Of a stretch of 64,000 nucleotides of DNA, positions 38,323 to 45,932 are shown piece after piece; the first letter of the stretch is position 1, and each line of letters opens with the position of its first letter. The stretch lies in contig NZ_JAVHJU010000034.1 in NCBI RefSeq assembly GCF_031082405.1, positions 124,001 through 188,000 of the forward strand. The letters run 5' to 3'. The notes under the pieces were generated by a model. It was not told the origin of the DNA. It searched no databases and saw only the letters and a program-made list of their open reading frames with translations. A program made the position numbers and the translations under genes. Origin of the DNA: Amycolatopsis sp. A133 (lineage in GTDB: Bacteria; Actinomycetota; Actinomycetes; Mycobacteriales; Pseudonocardiaceae).

Positions 38323-39087
38323 ATGGACGATTTCGTCAACACCTTCCTCGACTGGGATTACATCTCCCAGGTCCTGCCGGACCTGCTGAAGACCGGCCTG
38401 CTCAACACGCTCATCCTGTCGGTGTCCTCGGCGCTGATCGGCACCGTGCTCGGCATGGTGCTGGCGGTGATGGGCCTGTCCACCAAGTGGTGGCTGCGCT
38501 GGCCCGCGCGGATCTACACCGACGTCTTCCGCGGGCTGCCCGCCATCCTGACGATCCTGCTGATCGGTCAGGGGCTCGGCACGCTCGCGCGGGACGTCGT
38601 CGGCACCAACCCGTACCCGATGGGCATCCTGGCGCTGTCCCTGATCGCCGCCGCCTACATCGGGGAGATCTTCCGGTCCGGCATCCAGAGCGTCGACAAG
38701 GGCCAGCTGGAGGCCAGCCGGGCACTCGGGATGAGCTACACCAAGTCGATGCTGCTGGTGATCATCCCGCAGGGCGTGCGGCGCGTGCTGCCGGCGCTGG
38801 TGAACCAGTTCATCGCGCTGGTCAAGGACTCCAGCCTCGTCTACGTGCTCGGGCTGCTGTCCGGGCAGCGGGAGCTGTTCCGGATCGGCCAGGACCTCGC
38901 GGCCAACACGGGCAACCTGTCGCCCCTGGTCGCCGCGGGCGTGTTCTTCCTGGTGATCACCGTGCCGCTGACCCACCTGGTCAACTACATCGACAAGAAG
39001 CTCCGGACCGGGCGCAAGGTGCGTGTGGACGATCCGGGCGACGGAGACGAGCTGGACCTGGTGGCCAGCGGGAAGGTCGGCTCGTGA
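38323..39087 (+). CDS. Amino-acid ABC transporter permease (HisM/GlnP type)
   Basis: 254-residue inner-membrane permease of the polar amino acid uptake family, with about five helices. GLLNTLILSVSSALIGTVLG at the start is the usual first helix. The cytosolic coupling motif that docks the ATPase is visible as SLIAAAYIGEIFRSGIQSVD, then GQLEASRALGMSYTKSMLLV and IIPQGVRRVLPALVNQFIAL (EAA loop with its G). PLTHLVNYIDKKLRTGRKVR is near the C-terminus. It is the only permease in the operon, so it should work as a homodimer served by three binding proteins. The ATPase start (GTGA) overlaps its stop. Confidence 0.95.
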   Translation: MDDFVNTFLDWDYISQVLPDLLKTGLLNTLILSVSSALIGTVLGMVLAVMGLSTKWWLRWPARIYTDVFRGLPAILTILLIGQGLGTLARDVVGTNPYPMGILALSLIAAAYIGEIFRSGIQSVDKGQLEASRALGMSYTKSMLLVIIPQGVRRVLPALVNQFIALVKDSSLVYVLGLLSGQRELFRIGQDLAANTGNLSPLVAAGVFFLVITVPLTHLVNYIDKKLRTGRKVRVDDPGDGDELDLVASGKVGS

Positions 39088-39824
39088 CGACGGCGGTGCG
39101 TTCGTCCAGCGTGGAACTGCGGGACATCCACGTCAGCTTCGGCACCCTGGAGGTGCTGCGCGGGGTCGACCTCCGCGTGGAGAGCGGGAAGACGACGTGT
39201 GTCATCGGCCCGTCCGGCTCCGGCAAGTCGACGCTCCTGCGGTGCGTGAACCGCCTGCAGGAGCCCGATTCGGGCGACTTGCTGCTCGACGGCGAATCGG
39301 TGATCAAGGCCGACCCGGACGCGCTGCGCCAGCGCGTGGGCATGGTGTTCCAGCACTTCAACCTCTTCGGCCACCGGAGCGTGCTGGACAACATCGTGCT
39401 GCCGCTGCGCAGCGTGAAGAAGCTGAGCAAGGAGGAGGCGTCGGCGATCGCCCGCGCCCGCCTGGCGGAGGTCGGTCTCGCGGACAAGGCCCCGTACCGC
39501 CCGAGCGCGTTGTCCGGCGGCCAGCAGCAGCGCGTCGCGATCGCCCGGGCGCTGGCGATGGACCCCGAGGTGATGCTCTTCGACGAGGCGACGAGCGCGC
39601 TGGACCCGGAGCTGGTCAAGGGCGTGCTGAACCTCATGGCGGGACTGGCTTCGCGCGGACTCACCCTGATCGTGGTCACCCACGAGATGGGTTTCGCCCG
39701 GAGTGTGGCCGACGAGGTGGCGTTCATGGACGCGGGCCGGATCGTCGAGCAGGGCCGGCCGGCGGAGATCTTCGACGAACCGCAGAGCCCGAGGTTGCAG
39801 CGGTTCCTCTCGCAGGTGCTCTGA
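39084..39824 (+). CDS. Amino-acid ABC transporter ATP-binding protein (GlnQ type)
   Basis: 246-residue ATPase. Walker A GPSGSGKSTLLRCVNRLQ; Q-loop MVFQHFNLFGHRSVLDNI; signature LSGGQQQRVAIARALAMDPE; Walker B VMLFDEATSALDPEL; H-loop LIVVTHEMGFARSVADEVAF. All are canonical for the polar amino acid uptake group. Starts at the GTG overlapping the permease stop by 4 nt, so stoichiometric coupling is likely. Last gene of the five-gene operon; the MOSC gene follows after 43 bp under its own -10 box. Confidence 0.96.
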   Translation: MTTAVRSSSVELRDIHVSFGTLEVLRGVDLRVESGKTTCVIGPSGSGKSTLLRCVNRLQEPDSGDLLLDGESVIKADPDALRQRVGMVFQHFNLFGHRSVLDNIVLPLRSVKKLSKEEASAIARARLAEVGLADKAPYRPSALSGGQQQRVAIARALAMDPEVMLFDEATSALDPELVKGVLNLMAGLASRGLTLIVVTHEMGFARSVADEVAFMDAGRIVEQGRPAEIFDEPQSPRLQRFLSQVL

Positions 39825-39855
39825 CAAGGAGAAGCTTCGGCGGCCGCAGCCCGGG

Positions 39856-39861
39856 TAGCCT
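39856..39861 (+). promoter_or_regulatory. -10 box TAGCCT for leaderless MOSC gene
   Basis: TANNNT hexamer ending 6 nt before the ATG at 39868. Confidence 0.5.
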
Positions 39862-39867
39862 GCGGAG

Positions 39868-40749
39868 ATGGCGAGAATCGCTCGGCTGACGTACTACCCG
39901 GTCAAGGCCTGCGCCGGCACCGACGTGCCGTCCGCCGAGGTGACCGGAACCGGGCTCGCGCACGACCGCGTCTTCCAGGTCGTCACGCCGGACGGGGACA
40001 TCCTCACTCAGCGGGAGCACCCGGCCATGGCGTGCGTCCGGCCGCGGGTGCTGGGCGACCGGCTCGCGCTGTCCGCCCCCGGTCGCGAAGACGTCGTCTT
40101 CGACATCCGGCGCGACGGCTCGCGGCGCCCGGTGTCGATGCTCGCCTGGCACGGCGAGGGCGTCCGGCAGGACCCCCGAGCCGACGAGTGGTTCTCGGAC
40201 CTGCTCGGCCGGCCGGCCGAACTGATCGGTGTCACGCCGGACCATCACCGCGTCAGCGGCGGTGAGTTCCCGGGCGTGGCCGCCTTCGGCGACGCGCACG
40301 CCCTGCTCATCGCCTCGGAGTCCTCTTTGGACGCTCTGAACGAGCGGATCGCCGCCGGCCAGGGGGAACCCGTCCCGATGGACCGCTTCCGCCCCAACAT
40401 CGTCATCTCCGGCTGGGCCGAACCCCACCGGGAGGACGAAGCCCGCGAGCTGACCGCGGGCACCGCGAAGTTCGGCTACGCCGAGAAGTGCGTCCGCTGC
40501 ACGGTCCCGATGATCGACCAGGAAACCGGCGCGAAGGCCGGCCCCGAGCCGATCCGCACCCTCGCCACCTACCGGCGTGGCCCGAGCGGCGGCGTCGTCT
40601 TCGGGATGAAGGCCGCGGTGCTGCGGCCGGGTCAGGTCGCCGTCGGCGACGAGGTGATCGTGCACTCCTGGGCCGGTCCGAGCCCGAGCAGGGCCGCCGC
40701 GGAGCCGCCGTTCACGGCGACGGCGAGCCGCCCCGCCGAATCGGTGTAG
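39868..40749 (+). CDS. MOSC-domain molybdenum-cofactor-type oxidoreductase (mARC-like)
   Basis: 293 residues. The N-terminal MOSC_N beta-barrel opens IARLTYYPVKACAGTDVPSA, with GLAHDRVFQVVTPDG and LTQREHPAMACVRPRV. The C-terminal MOSC domain has RFRPNIVISGW and YAEKCVRCTVPMIDQETG, whose Cys is the expected molybdenum ligand, and ends LRPGQVAVGDEVIVH. Members reduce N-hydroxylated compounds or transfer sulfur. About 22 residues beyond VGDEVIVH (SWAGPSPSRAAAEPPFTATA and on) are not typical of the family and lie in the 118-bp overlap with the convergent SAM hydrolase gene. Probably leaderless from TAGCCT. Confidence 0.9.
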   Translation: MARIARLTYYPVKACAGTDVPSAEVTGTGLAHDRVFQVVTPDGDILTQREHPAMACVRPRVLGDRLALSAPGREDVVFDIRRDGSRRPVSMLAWHGEGVRQDPRADEWFSDLLGRPAELIGVTPDHHRVSGGEFPGVAAFGDAHALLIASESSLDALNERIAAGQGEPVPMDRFRPNIVISGWAEPHREDEARELTAGTAKFGYAEKCVRCTVPMIDQETGAKAGPEPIRTLATYRRGPSGGVVFGMKAAVLRPGQVAVGDEVIVHSWAGPSPSRAAAEPPFTATASRPAESV

Positions 40750-41438
40750 AGCACCGACGCGCCGGCGGGCACGTCGGCGAAGGTCCGCCCGAGCACCGTG
40801 GTCACCGCCACGCGCTCGCTGTGCACGGACACCGCGCCGGTCAGGCCCGAGAGCTCGAGGTCCGCCGGGGTCGCGGCGAGCTGGACGTTGCCGAAGTGGT
40901 CGACCGTCAGCACCTCCGACACGAGCTTCCCGGGGAACGCGGCCACGAACGGTTCCGGCATCGCGACCAGGTCGTCCACCGGATCGCCGAAGTCGGCCGG
41001 GGCCACGCCGAGCGCGAGGTGCGCGGCCGCGGGCGCGAAGACGTCCCGTCCGTGGAACGTCGCCGACGTCGCCGGCAGCCGCAGCGACGGCTCCGCCAGC
41101 TCGTACGCCGCCCGGACCCCGCCCAGCGCCTGCGCGGCCGGCAGCAGGAGGCCGTTGTCCGGCCCGACCAGCAGCCCGTCCTCCGCGACGACGACCACGC
41201 CCAGCCGGGCGGTGCCGACGCCGGGGTCGACCACGGCGACGTGCACCGATTCCGGCAGGTAGGGGACGGTCTGGGCCAGGGCCATCGCCCCGTGCCGGAT
41301 GTCCTGGGGTGGCACTTCGTGGGTCACGTCGATCACCCGCACCGCGGGCGCCAGCCGCGCGATCACGCCGTGGCAGGCCGCCACGAAGCCGTCGCGCAGG
41401 CCGTAGTCGGTGGTCACCGAGATCCAGTCGTACGCCAT
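40632..41438 (-). CDS. SAM hydrolase (adenosine-forming), DUF62 chlorinase/fluorinase superfamily
   Basis: 268-residue protein of the S-adenosylmethionine hydroxide adenosyltransferase family. WISVTTDYGLRDGFVAACHG at the N-terminus, VIDVTHEVPPQDIRHGAMAL, VHVAVVDPGVGTARLGVVVV, LVGPDNGLL, TFHGRDVFAPAAAHLALGV and VLTVDHFGNVQL are the conserved blocks. The D, R and H residues of the hydrolase group appear to be kept (PPQDIRHG, FHGRD), which argues for water rather than halide as nucleophile; no alignment was run. The ATG at 41438 starts at MAYDWIS. The last 118 bp overlap the end of the MOSC gene. It is divergent from purC with 47 bp between starts. Confidence 0.9.
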   Translation of the reverse strand: MAYDWISVTTDYGLRDGFVAACHGVIARLAPAVRVIDVTHEVPPQDIRHGAMALAQTVPYLPESVHVAVVDPGVGTARLGVVVVAEDGLLVGPDNGLLLPAAQALGGVRAAYELAEPSLRLPATSATFHGRDVFAPAAAHLALGVAPADFGDPVDDLVAMPEPFVAAFPGKLVSEVLTVDHFGNVQLAATPADLELSGLTGAVSVHSERVAVTTVLGRTFADVPAGASVLYTDSAGRLAVAVNGGSAAALLGLGPAQECTITSSPTAT

Positions 41439-41472
41439 GCCAGCATCATCCATGGTGGCGGAGGGTGCGCGT

Positions 41473-41478
41473 TAGGGT
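41473..41478 (+). promoter_or_regulatory. -10 box TAGGGT for leaderless purC
   Basis: TANNNT hexamer ending 7 nt before the GTG at 41486. Confidence 0.5.
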
Positions 41479-41485
41479 TCAGCGC

Positions 41486-42481
41486 GTGACACCCCTCCCC
41501 CGGCTCGCCACCGGCAAGGTCCGCGACCTGTACGCCGTCGGCGACCACCACTTGCTGATCGTCGCCTCCGACCGCATCTCCGCCTTCGAGCAGGTCTTCC
41601 CCACCTCGGTCCCCGACAAGGGCCGGGTGCTCACCGCGATGAGCGTGTTCTGGTTCCGCGAGCTCGCCGACGTTCTCCCGAACCACCTCGTGACCTGCGA
41701 CGGGCCGCTCATCCCCGAGTCCGTGCGCGGCCGCGCGCTGCTGGTCGAGCGGCTCGACATGCTGCCGGTCGAGGCGGTCGTCCGCGGTTACCTCACCGGC
41801 CGCGGGTACGCGGACTACCGCCGGTCCGGCGCGGTGTGCGGGCTGGCGCTGCCGCCCCGGCTGGCCGAGTCGGCGCGGCTGCCCGAGCCGATCTTCACGC
41901 CGTCGACCAAGGCCCGTCCCGGCGAGAAGGACGAGAACATCGACTTCGACACGTTCGTGTCGGTGCTCGGCCGCGCGCTCGCCGAGGAGGTCCGGGAGGC
42001 GTCGCTGGAGCTGTACCGCCGGGGGGCCGCGCGGGCCGCGGAGCAGGGCCTGCTGCTGGCCGACACGAAGTTCGAATTCGGCATCGGGGCCCACGGCGGC
42101 CTGGTGCTCGCGGACGAGCTGCTGACGCCCGATTCGGCGCGCTACTGGCTCGCCGAAGGTCACCAGCCCGGCGTCGGCCGGCCGTCGTTCGACAAGCAGC
42201 ACGTGCGCGACTGGCTGGTCGACCCGGCGTCCGGGTGGGACTGCGTGTCCGCGCTGCCGCCGCTGCCACCCGAGGTGGTGACGGCCACCCGCGAGCGCTA
42301 CCTCGAGGCGTACCGCCGCATCACCGGGCTTTCGCTGGCAGACTGGCCCCGTGATCCTGCTGATCTGCGGCAGCCTGCGAGCCGGCTCGGGCAATGCGGC
42401 GGTGCTGGGGACCGTCGCGACCCTCACCGCGAGCAAGACGTACACCGGCCTCGGCGACCTGCCGCACTTCAACCCCGATGA
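41486..42481 (+). CDS. purC: SAICAR synthetase, with abnormal C-terminal read-on
   Basis: Enzyme joining CAIR and aspartate with ATP to SAICAR. LATGKVRDLYAVGDHHLLIV, DRISAFEQVFPTSVPDKGRV, ECAV-equivalent VEAVVRGYLTGRGYADY, TPSTKARPGEKDENIDF, LLADTKFEFGI, DELLTPDSARYWL and SFDKQHVRDWL are intact. The normal end is reached at ITGLSLADWP (about residue 288). The frame then continues for 43 codons of R/P/Q/D-rich sequence with no family counterpart, lying entirely inside the next gene in another frame. One extra base near 42350 would create TGA overlapping the GTG of that gene. So this is either real stop loss or a base error. GTG start 7 nt after TAGGGT. Confidence 0.9.
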   Translation: MTPLPRLATGKVRDLYAVGDHHLLIVASDRISAFEQVFPTSVPDKGRVLTAMSVFWFRELADVLPNHLVTCDGPLIPESVRGRALLVERLDMLPVEAVVRGYLTGRGYADYRRSGAVCGLALPPRLAESARLPEPIFTPSTKARPGEKDENIDFDTFVSVLGRALAEEVREASLELYRRGAARAAEQGLLLADTKFEFGIGAHGGLVLADELLTPDSARYWLAEGHQPGVGRPSFDKQHVRDWLVDPASGWDCVSALPPLPPEVVTATRERYLEAYRRITGLSLADWPRDPADLRQPASRLGQCGGAGDRRDPHREQDVHRPRRPAALQPR

Positions 42482-42866
42482 CGACCGCGACCCGCTGCAC
42501 CCCGCGGTCGCCGGCCTGCGCGCCGCGATCGGGGAGGCGGCCGCGGTCCTGATCTGCACGCCGGAGTACGCGGGCGGGCTGCCGGGTTCGTTCAAGAACC
42601 TGCTCGACTGGACCGTGGGCGGCGGTGAGATGTACGGCAAGCCGGTGGCGTGGATCAACGCGTCCTCGATCGCGGCGCCGACCGGCGGCCGGGACGCGCA
42701 CGACTCGCTGCGCAAGGTCCTGACGTACGCGGGCGCGAAGATCGTCGAAGAGGCGTGCGCGCGGATCCCGGTTTCCCGCGCGGACGTCGGGGACGGCCAG
42801 GTCGCCGATCCGGACCTGCGGGGGCGGATCGCGGTGGCGGTGAAGCGCCTGCGTGAGGGCGTTTGA
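42351..42866 (+). CDS. NADPH-dependent FMN reductase family protein
   Basis: 171-residue flavodoxin-fold oxidoreductase. MILLICGSLRAGSGNAAVLG is the FMN phosphate loop (GSLR.GS.N). LICTPEYAGGLPGSFKNLLD is the second FMN-binding block (TPEY..G.PG..KN..DW), and GKPVAWINASS follows. Members reduce FMN or quinones with NADPH. The GTG start lies inside the extended purC frame, overlapping it by 131 bp, and would overlap the expected purC stop as GTGA. Translational coupling to purC is likely. No substrate can be assigned. Confidence 0.9.
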   Translation: MILLICGSLRAGSGNAAVLGTVATLTASKTYTGLGDLPHFNPDDDRDPLHPAVAGLRAAIGEAAAVLICTPEYAGGLPGSFKNLLDWTVGGGEMYGKPVAWINASSIAAPTGGRDAHDSLRKVLTYAGAKIVEEACARIPVSRADVGDGQVADPDLRGRIAVAVKRLREGV

Positions 42867-42932
42867 GGCTTCCGGCAACGGTCGCCCGCCCGTCCTGCGC
42901 AGTTCACGGGAGCGTCAGACGCGTGGGTCCCA

Positions 42933-43637
42933 ATGGTGGTCGTGGACGCTCGCTTGCTGGTTTCGCTGTCGGGAATCACCCCGCGCACGCTGCACCGGTG
43001 CGCCGACTTGGCGGCCGAGCTCGACCGCCGCAAAGTGCCGCTCTCGGTGTTGTACGCCGCCCGCACCGGCGAAGGCCCGGTGACGGAGTGGGTCCGCACC
43101 CGCGCCCGTGGTGGTGATTCCGTGCTGCTGCACGGTTATGACCACACCGTCACACCCACGCACCGCACGGTGTACCTGGGCAAGAAGGCGGAGTTCGCGA
43201 CGTTGCCCGCGCACGAGGCCCGCTTGCGGCTGATCGCCGCGAAGGCCGCGCTGGACAACGCCGGTCTTGCGGTCGACGGCTTCGCGCCGCCGCGCTGGAT
43301 CGCGTCCCAGGGCACGCTGCAGGCGTTGGCCGAGCACGGCTTCCGGCTGTGCGCCGACCTCGGCGCGGTGCGGGACCTCGTCACCGGCGAAGTGCGCCGG
43401 GCCCGGGTGAGTGAGTTCACGAGCCAGTCGCACCGCACGGAGACGGTGCGCTGCTTCACGCTGGTGCTGGCGGCGGCGCGCGCGGCTCGCCGGGGCGGGC
43501 TGGTCCGGCTGGGGGCGGACGCCACGGACCTCACCCGCCCCGGCCTCCGCCAGGCCCTGCTGGACGCGGTGGACGTCGCGCTGGAGAACCGCGCCTTCGG
43601 GGCGACTTACGGTTCGCTGCGCGCGGTCGCGGCCTGA
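42933..43637 (+). CDS. DUF2334-type polysaccharide deacetylase-like protein
   Basis: 234-residue protein resembling the DUF2334/NodB-like deacetylase fold. VDARLLVSLSGITPRTLHRC opens the barrel; VLLHGYDHT carries the H..D/H metal-type motif; LDNAGLAVDGFAPPRWIASQ is the family block with FAPPRW, and GFRLCADLG follows. No signal peptide, so it would act in the cytosol. Substrate unknown; catalytic competence not established because the first Asp-rich motif is only VVVDARLL. The ATG at 42933 is the first in frame; no convincing ribosome site. The end overlaps the convergent membrane-protein gene by 31 bp. Confidence 0.82.
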   Translation: MVVVDARLLVSLSGITPRTLHRCADLAAELDRRKVPLSVLYAARTGEGPVTEWVRTRARGGDSVLLHGYDHTVTPTHRTVYLGKKAEFATLPAHEARLRLIAAKAALDNAGLAVDGFAPPRWIASQGTLQALAEHGFRLCADLGAVRDLVTGEVRRARVSEFTSQSHRTETVRCFTLVLAAARAARRGGLVRLGADATDLTRPGLRQALLDAVDVALENRAFGATYGSLRAVAA

Positions 43638-44299
43638 CGTTTCGCGGGTTTGCGGCGTTCGAGCAGCCAGTCGGTGAGCAGGAGCAGCACCAGCGGGCTG
43701 AGCCAGACGCCGATGCTGGCGGCGCTGTAGCGCATGAGCTCCTCGCTGCCGCGGAACGTGGTGTCCACCTGCGGGGTCAGCACGATCGTGGCGATCACGT
43801 TCACGACCCGGCTCAGCACGATCGACATGCTGAGCGCGAAGCTGCGTGACATCCACCGGCGGTGTTCGCCGTAGCGGCGTTGCCGGGCCAGCCACAGGCC
43901 GGCGACGGTGACCCCGATCCACAGCGCGGAGCCCACGAGGTTGGCCACCCGCACGGACGGACCCGCCGCGGTGTGCCAGCCGATGTACAACCCGAGCAGG
44001 CCGGCGGGCAGCGCGCCGCAGAAGACGTAGATCCGGCCGGTGATCCGGTGTCCGCGCCGGTAGCGGGCGCGGAACGCGGGCCAGATCTGGAAGCACGCGG
44101 TCACCATCGCGACCGTGCCGAACAGGACGTGCGCGACGAGCGCGGGGTAGTAGACGGTGTTGTGCTCCGGCGGCCTCAGGCGGGACTGGGCCGGGTCGAA
44201 GGTCAAGTAGGGCGGTAGGGAGAAAGCCAGGAACGCCGCCGCCACCAGCAGCAGCGGAACGATCCAGGGACGGCGCCACCAGGAAACTGTGTAGGTCAT
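43607..44299 (-). CDS. DUF2306-type membrane protein
   Basis: 230-residue membrane protein with about six helices. PWIVPLLLVAAAFLAFSLPP is helix 1; YYPALVAHVLFGTVAMVTAC and RAHRI-like RYRRGHRITGRIYVFCGAL carry the family histidines (AHVLFGT, HRITGR); LGLYIGWHTAAG, EHRRWMSRSFALSMSIVLSR and WLSPLVLLLLTDWLLERRKP follow. The histidine pattern resembles heme-binding DUF2306/cytochrome-like proteins; function unknown. It is divergent from a TetR gene, and its start codon sits inside the 18-bp palindrome 44297-44314, so it is the likely target of that repressor. Confidence 0.85.
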   Translation of the reverse strand: MTYTVSWWRRPWIVPLLLVAAAFLAFSLPPYLTFDPAQSRLRPPEHNTVYYPALVAHVLFGTVAMVTACFQIWPAFRARYRRGHRITGRIYVFCGALPAGLLGLYIGWHTAAGPSVRVANLVGSALWIGVTVAGLWLARQRRYGEHRRWMSRSFALSMSIVLSRVVNVIATIVLTPQVDTTFRGSEELMRYSAASIGVWLSPLVLLLLTDWLLERRKPAKRQAATARSEP

Positions 44300-44314
44300 A
44301 CACCTGAGTGTATG
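44297..44314. promoter_or_regulatory. 18-bp palindrome, probable TetR operator
   Basis: CATACAC-CTGA-GTGTATG: perfect 7-bp arms, 4-nt spacer. A further half-site CATACAC lies at 44316-44322. It covers the start codon of the DUF2306 gene and ends 14 bp before the TetR -10 box, fitting control of both. Confidence 0.7.
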
Positions 44315-44327
44315 GCATACACGGTTT

Positions 44328-44333
44328 TAGGAT
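44328..44333 (+). promoter_or_regulatory. -10 box TAGGAT for leaderless TetR gene
   Basis: TANNNT hexamer ending 6 nt before the ATG at 44340. Confidence 0.5.
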
Positions 44334-44339
44334 GGGCGG

Positions 44340-45080
44340 ATGCACGACAACAACGTGGAGCGCAGTCTCGAAGTGCTGTGGGCCGGCCGCTCGAGGGGGC
44401 GGCGCGGGCCCCGGGCGCAGCTCACCGTGGCGCGGATCGCGGACGCCGCCGTCCGGATCGCGGACGCGGACGGCTTGGAGGCGCTGTCGATGCAGCGGAT
44501 CGCCACCGAGCTCGGCTACTCGACGATGGCGCTCTACAAGCACATCCCGAGCAAGGACCTGCTGCTCGAGGTCGTCGCCGACGTCGGCGCCGGGCGGCCG
44601 CCGGAGCTCGACGACGGCTTCCGGCCGGCGGTCCGGCAGTGGGTGGGCGCCCTGTGGGCCGGCTTCCAGACCCGCCCGTGGATCCTGCGGGTCCCGCTCG
44701 ACCACACCCCGGTCGGTCCCAACCAGCTCGCCTGGCTCGACCGCCTGCTGCGGCCCCTGCTCGCGGCCGGCTTGACGGGCGCCGAGGCCAGGGCGGCGGC
44801 GCTGCACCTGACGGCGGTCGTCCGCGGCACGGCGCAGATCAGCCTCGACCTGGCCGGCCGGGGCGACAACGGCGGGCTGGCGCGGGCCCTGGCGGCCGTG
44901 TTGGATCCGGCGGAATACCCGGCGCTGACAACGGTCCACGAGGCCGAAGCCGCCGGCGACCCCGGGTACGAACAGGAAGGGCTGCCGGCGGAACTCGGCT
45001 TCGGCGTGGACCGCTTCCTCGACGGCGTCGAGGCGTGGGTGGCTAGAACTTCGCCGGTTCGCCCCGGTCGAGCACCTTGA
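44340..45080 (+). CDS. TetR-family regulator (TetR_C tetracyclin-type helical domain)
   Basis: 246 residues. DNA-binding part at about 28-75: LTVARIADAAVRIADADGLE, then SMQRIATELGYSTMALYKHI, with recognition helix GYSTMALYKHIPSK. The remaining helical domain binds an unknown ligand. The first 25 residues, with RSRGRRGPRAQ, form the basic arm common in this subgroup. Divergent from the DUF2306 membrane protein, with the 18-bp palindrome between; repression of both genes is inferred. The last 38 bp overlap the convergent metallo-hydrolase gene. Probably leaderless. Confidence 0.9.
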   Translation: MHDNNVERSLEVLWAGRSRGRRGPRAQLTVARIADAAVRIADADGLEALSMQRIATELGYSTMALYKHIPSKDLLLEVVADVGAGRPPELDDGFRPAVRQWVGALWAGFQTRPWILRVPLDHTPVGPNQLAWLDRLLRPLLAAGLTGAEARAAALHLTAVVRGTAQISLDLAGRGDNGGLARALAAVLDPAEYPALTTVHEAEAAGDPGYEQEGLPAELGFGVDRFLDGVEAWVARTSPVRPGRAP

Positions 45081-45678
45081 CCTCGGTGCCTTCGGGCGCG
45101 AGGTTGCCGAACAGGCCGTAGTGCATGGCCGGATTGGCGAGTACGGCTTCGTGGATGGGCACGGCCACCCGCGGCGCGACGGCCCGCAGGTAGTCGACGG
45201 CCTCCCCGGCCTTGAGCCAGGGCGCCCCGGTCGGCAGGCCCAGGACGTCGATCTTCTGCTCGGGCACGAAGAACGAGTCTCCGGGGTGGAAGAAGGCGCC
45301 GTCGCCGAAGACGTACCCGATGTTCGGGATGACGGGAATGTCGGAGTGGATGACGGCGTGCTCCCCGCCGACGGCCTTGACGGAGGTCTCCCCGACGGCG
45401 AAGGTGTCCCCGACGTCGGCGACGTCGAATTCCAAGCCGAGTTTCCGGACCTCGGGCGCGGACCCGGGATCGACGATCAGCTTGGCGCCCGGGTTGGCTT
45501 CGAGGACCTTCGGCAGCCGTTCGACGTCGAGGTGGTCGAAGTGCTGGTGCGTGACCAGCACGGCGGACAGCTCCCGCTCACCCTCGAAGCCGGTGGAAAA
45601 GGTCCCGGGATCGATCAGGATCCGCTCGGAACCGGTCTCCAGCAACAGGCAGGCGTGTCCGAAATGGACGATACGCAT
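45043..45678 (-). CDS. MBL-fold metallo-hydrolase (UlaG/lactamase_B_2-like)
   Basis: 211-residue metallo-beta-lactamase-fold protein. MRIVHFGHACLLLETGSERI, then ILIDPGTF; the metal motif is LVTHQHFDHLD (HxHxDH), with later ligands in GGEHAVIHSD and FFHPGDSF, and VAVPIHE near the C-terminus. This fits the compact MBL group annotated as UPF0173/UlaG-like hydrolases. Substrate unknown. The ATG at 45678 has AAGGAGAACC upstream; 56 in-frame residues further upstream are noncoding-like. The 3' end overlaps the TetR gene by 38 bp (convergent). Confidence 0.92.
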   Translation of the reverse strand: MRIVHFGHACLLLETGSERILIDPGTFSTGFEGERELSAVLVTHQHFDHLDVERLPKVLEANPGAKLIVDPGSAPEVRKLGLEFDVADVGDTFAVGETSVKAVGGEHAVIHSDIPVIPNIGYVFGDGAFFHPGDSFFVPEQKIDVLGLPTGAPWLKAGEAVDYLRAVAPRVAVPIHEAVLANPAMHYGLFGNLAPEGTEVKVLDRGEPAKF

Positions 45679-45932
45679 CGATGGTTCTCCTTCACGGGTG
45701 GTCCATCCCAGCCTAGGCGCGTTGTCGGCAGCTCGCCAACACGCTGGGTCGCCACCGGGCGGGCCGGTCTCGGCTGCCGACCGGAGGAACACCGGTCTCG
45801 GTGACGCTCGGTTTCGGTTTTTGCGGAATGTCCGGGATTTGTCCACTCGGACGGAGCAACTTGGCCGAAAGATACCGCAATGGCTTATTCTTGAGCGTCC
45901 GGCACCCGTCGCTACAGGGAAGTGGGCGCCCG

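Noticed and set aside
40632..41438. Fluorinase or chlorinase
   Set aside because: Superfamily is right, but the D/R/H residues of the SAM hydrolase group appear conserved and no halometabolite genes are nearby.
41486..42866. Natural PurC-FMN reductase fusion protein
   Set aside because: The two genes are in different frames; joining them would need a one-base deletion, and the reductase has its own good GTG start.
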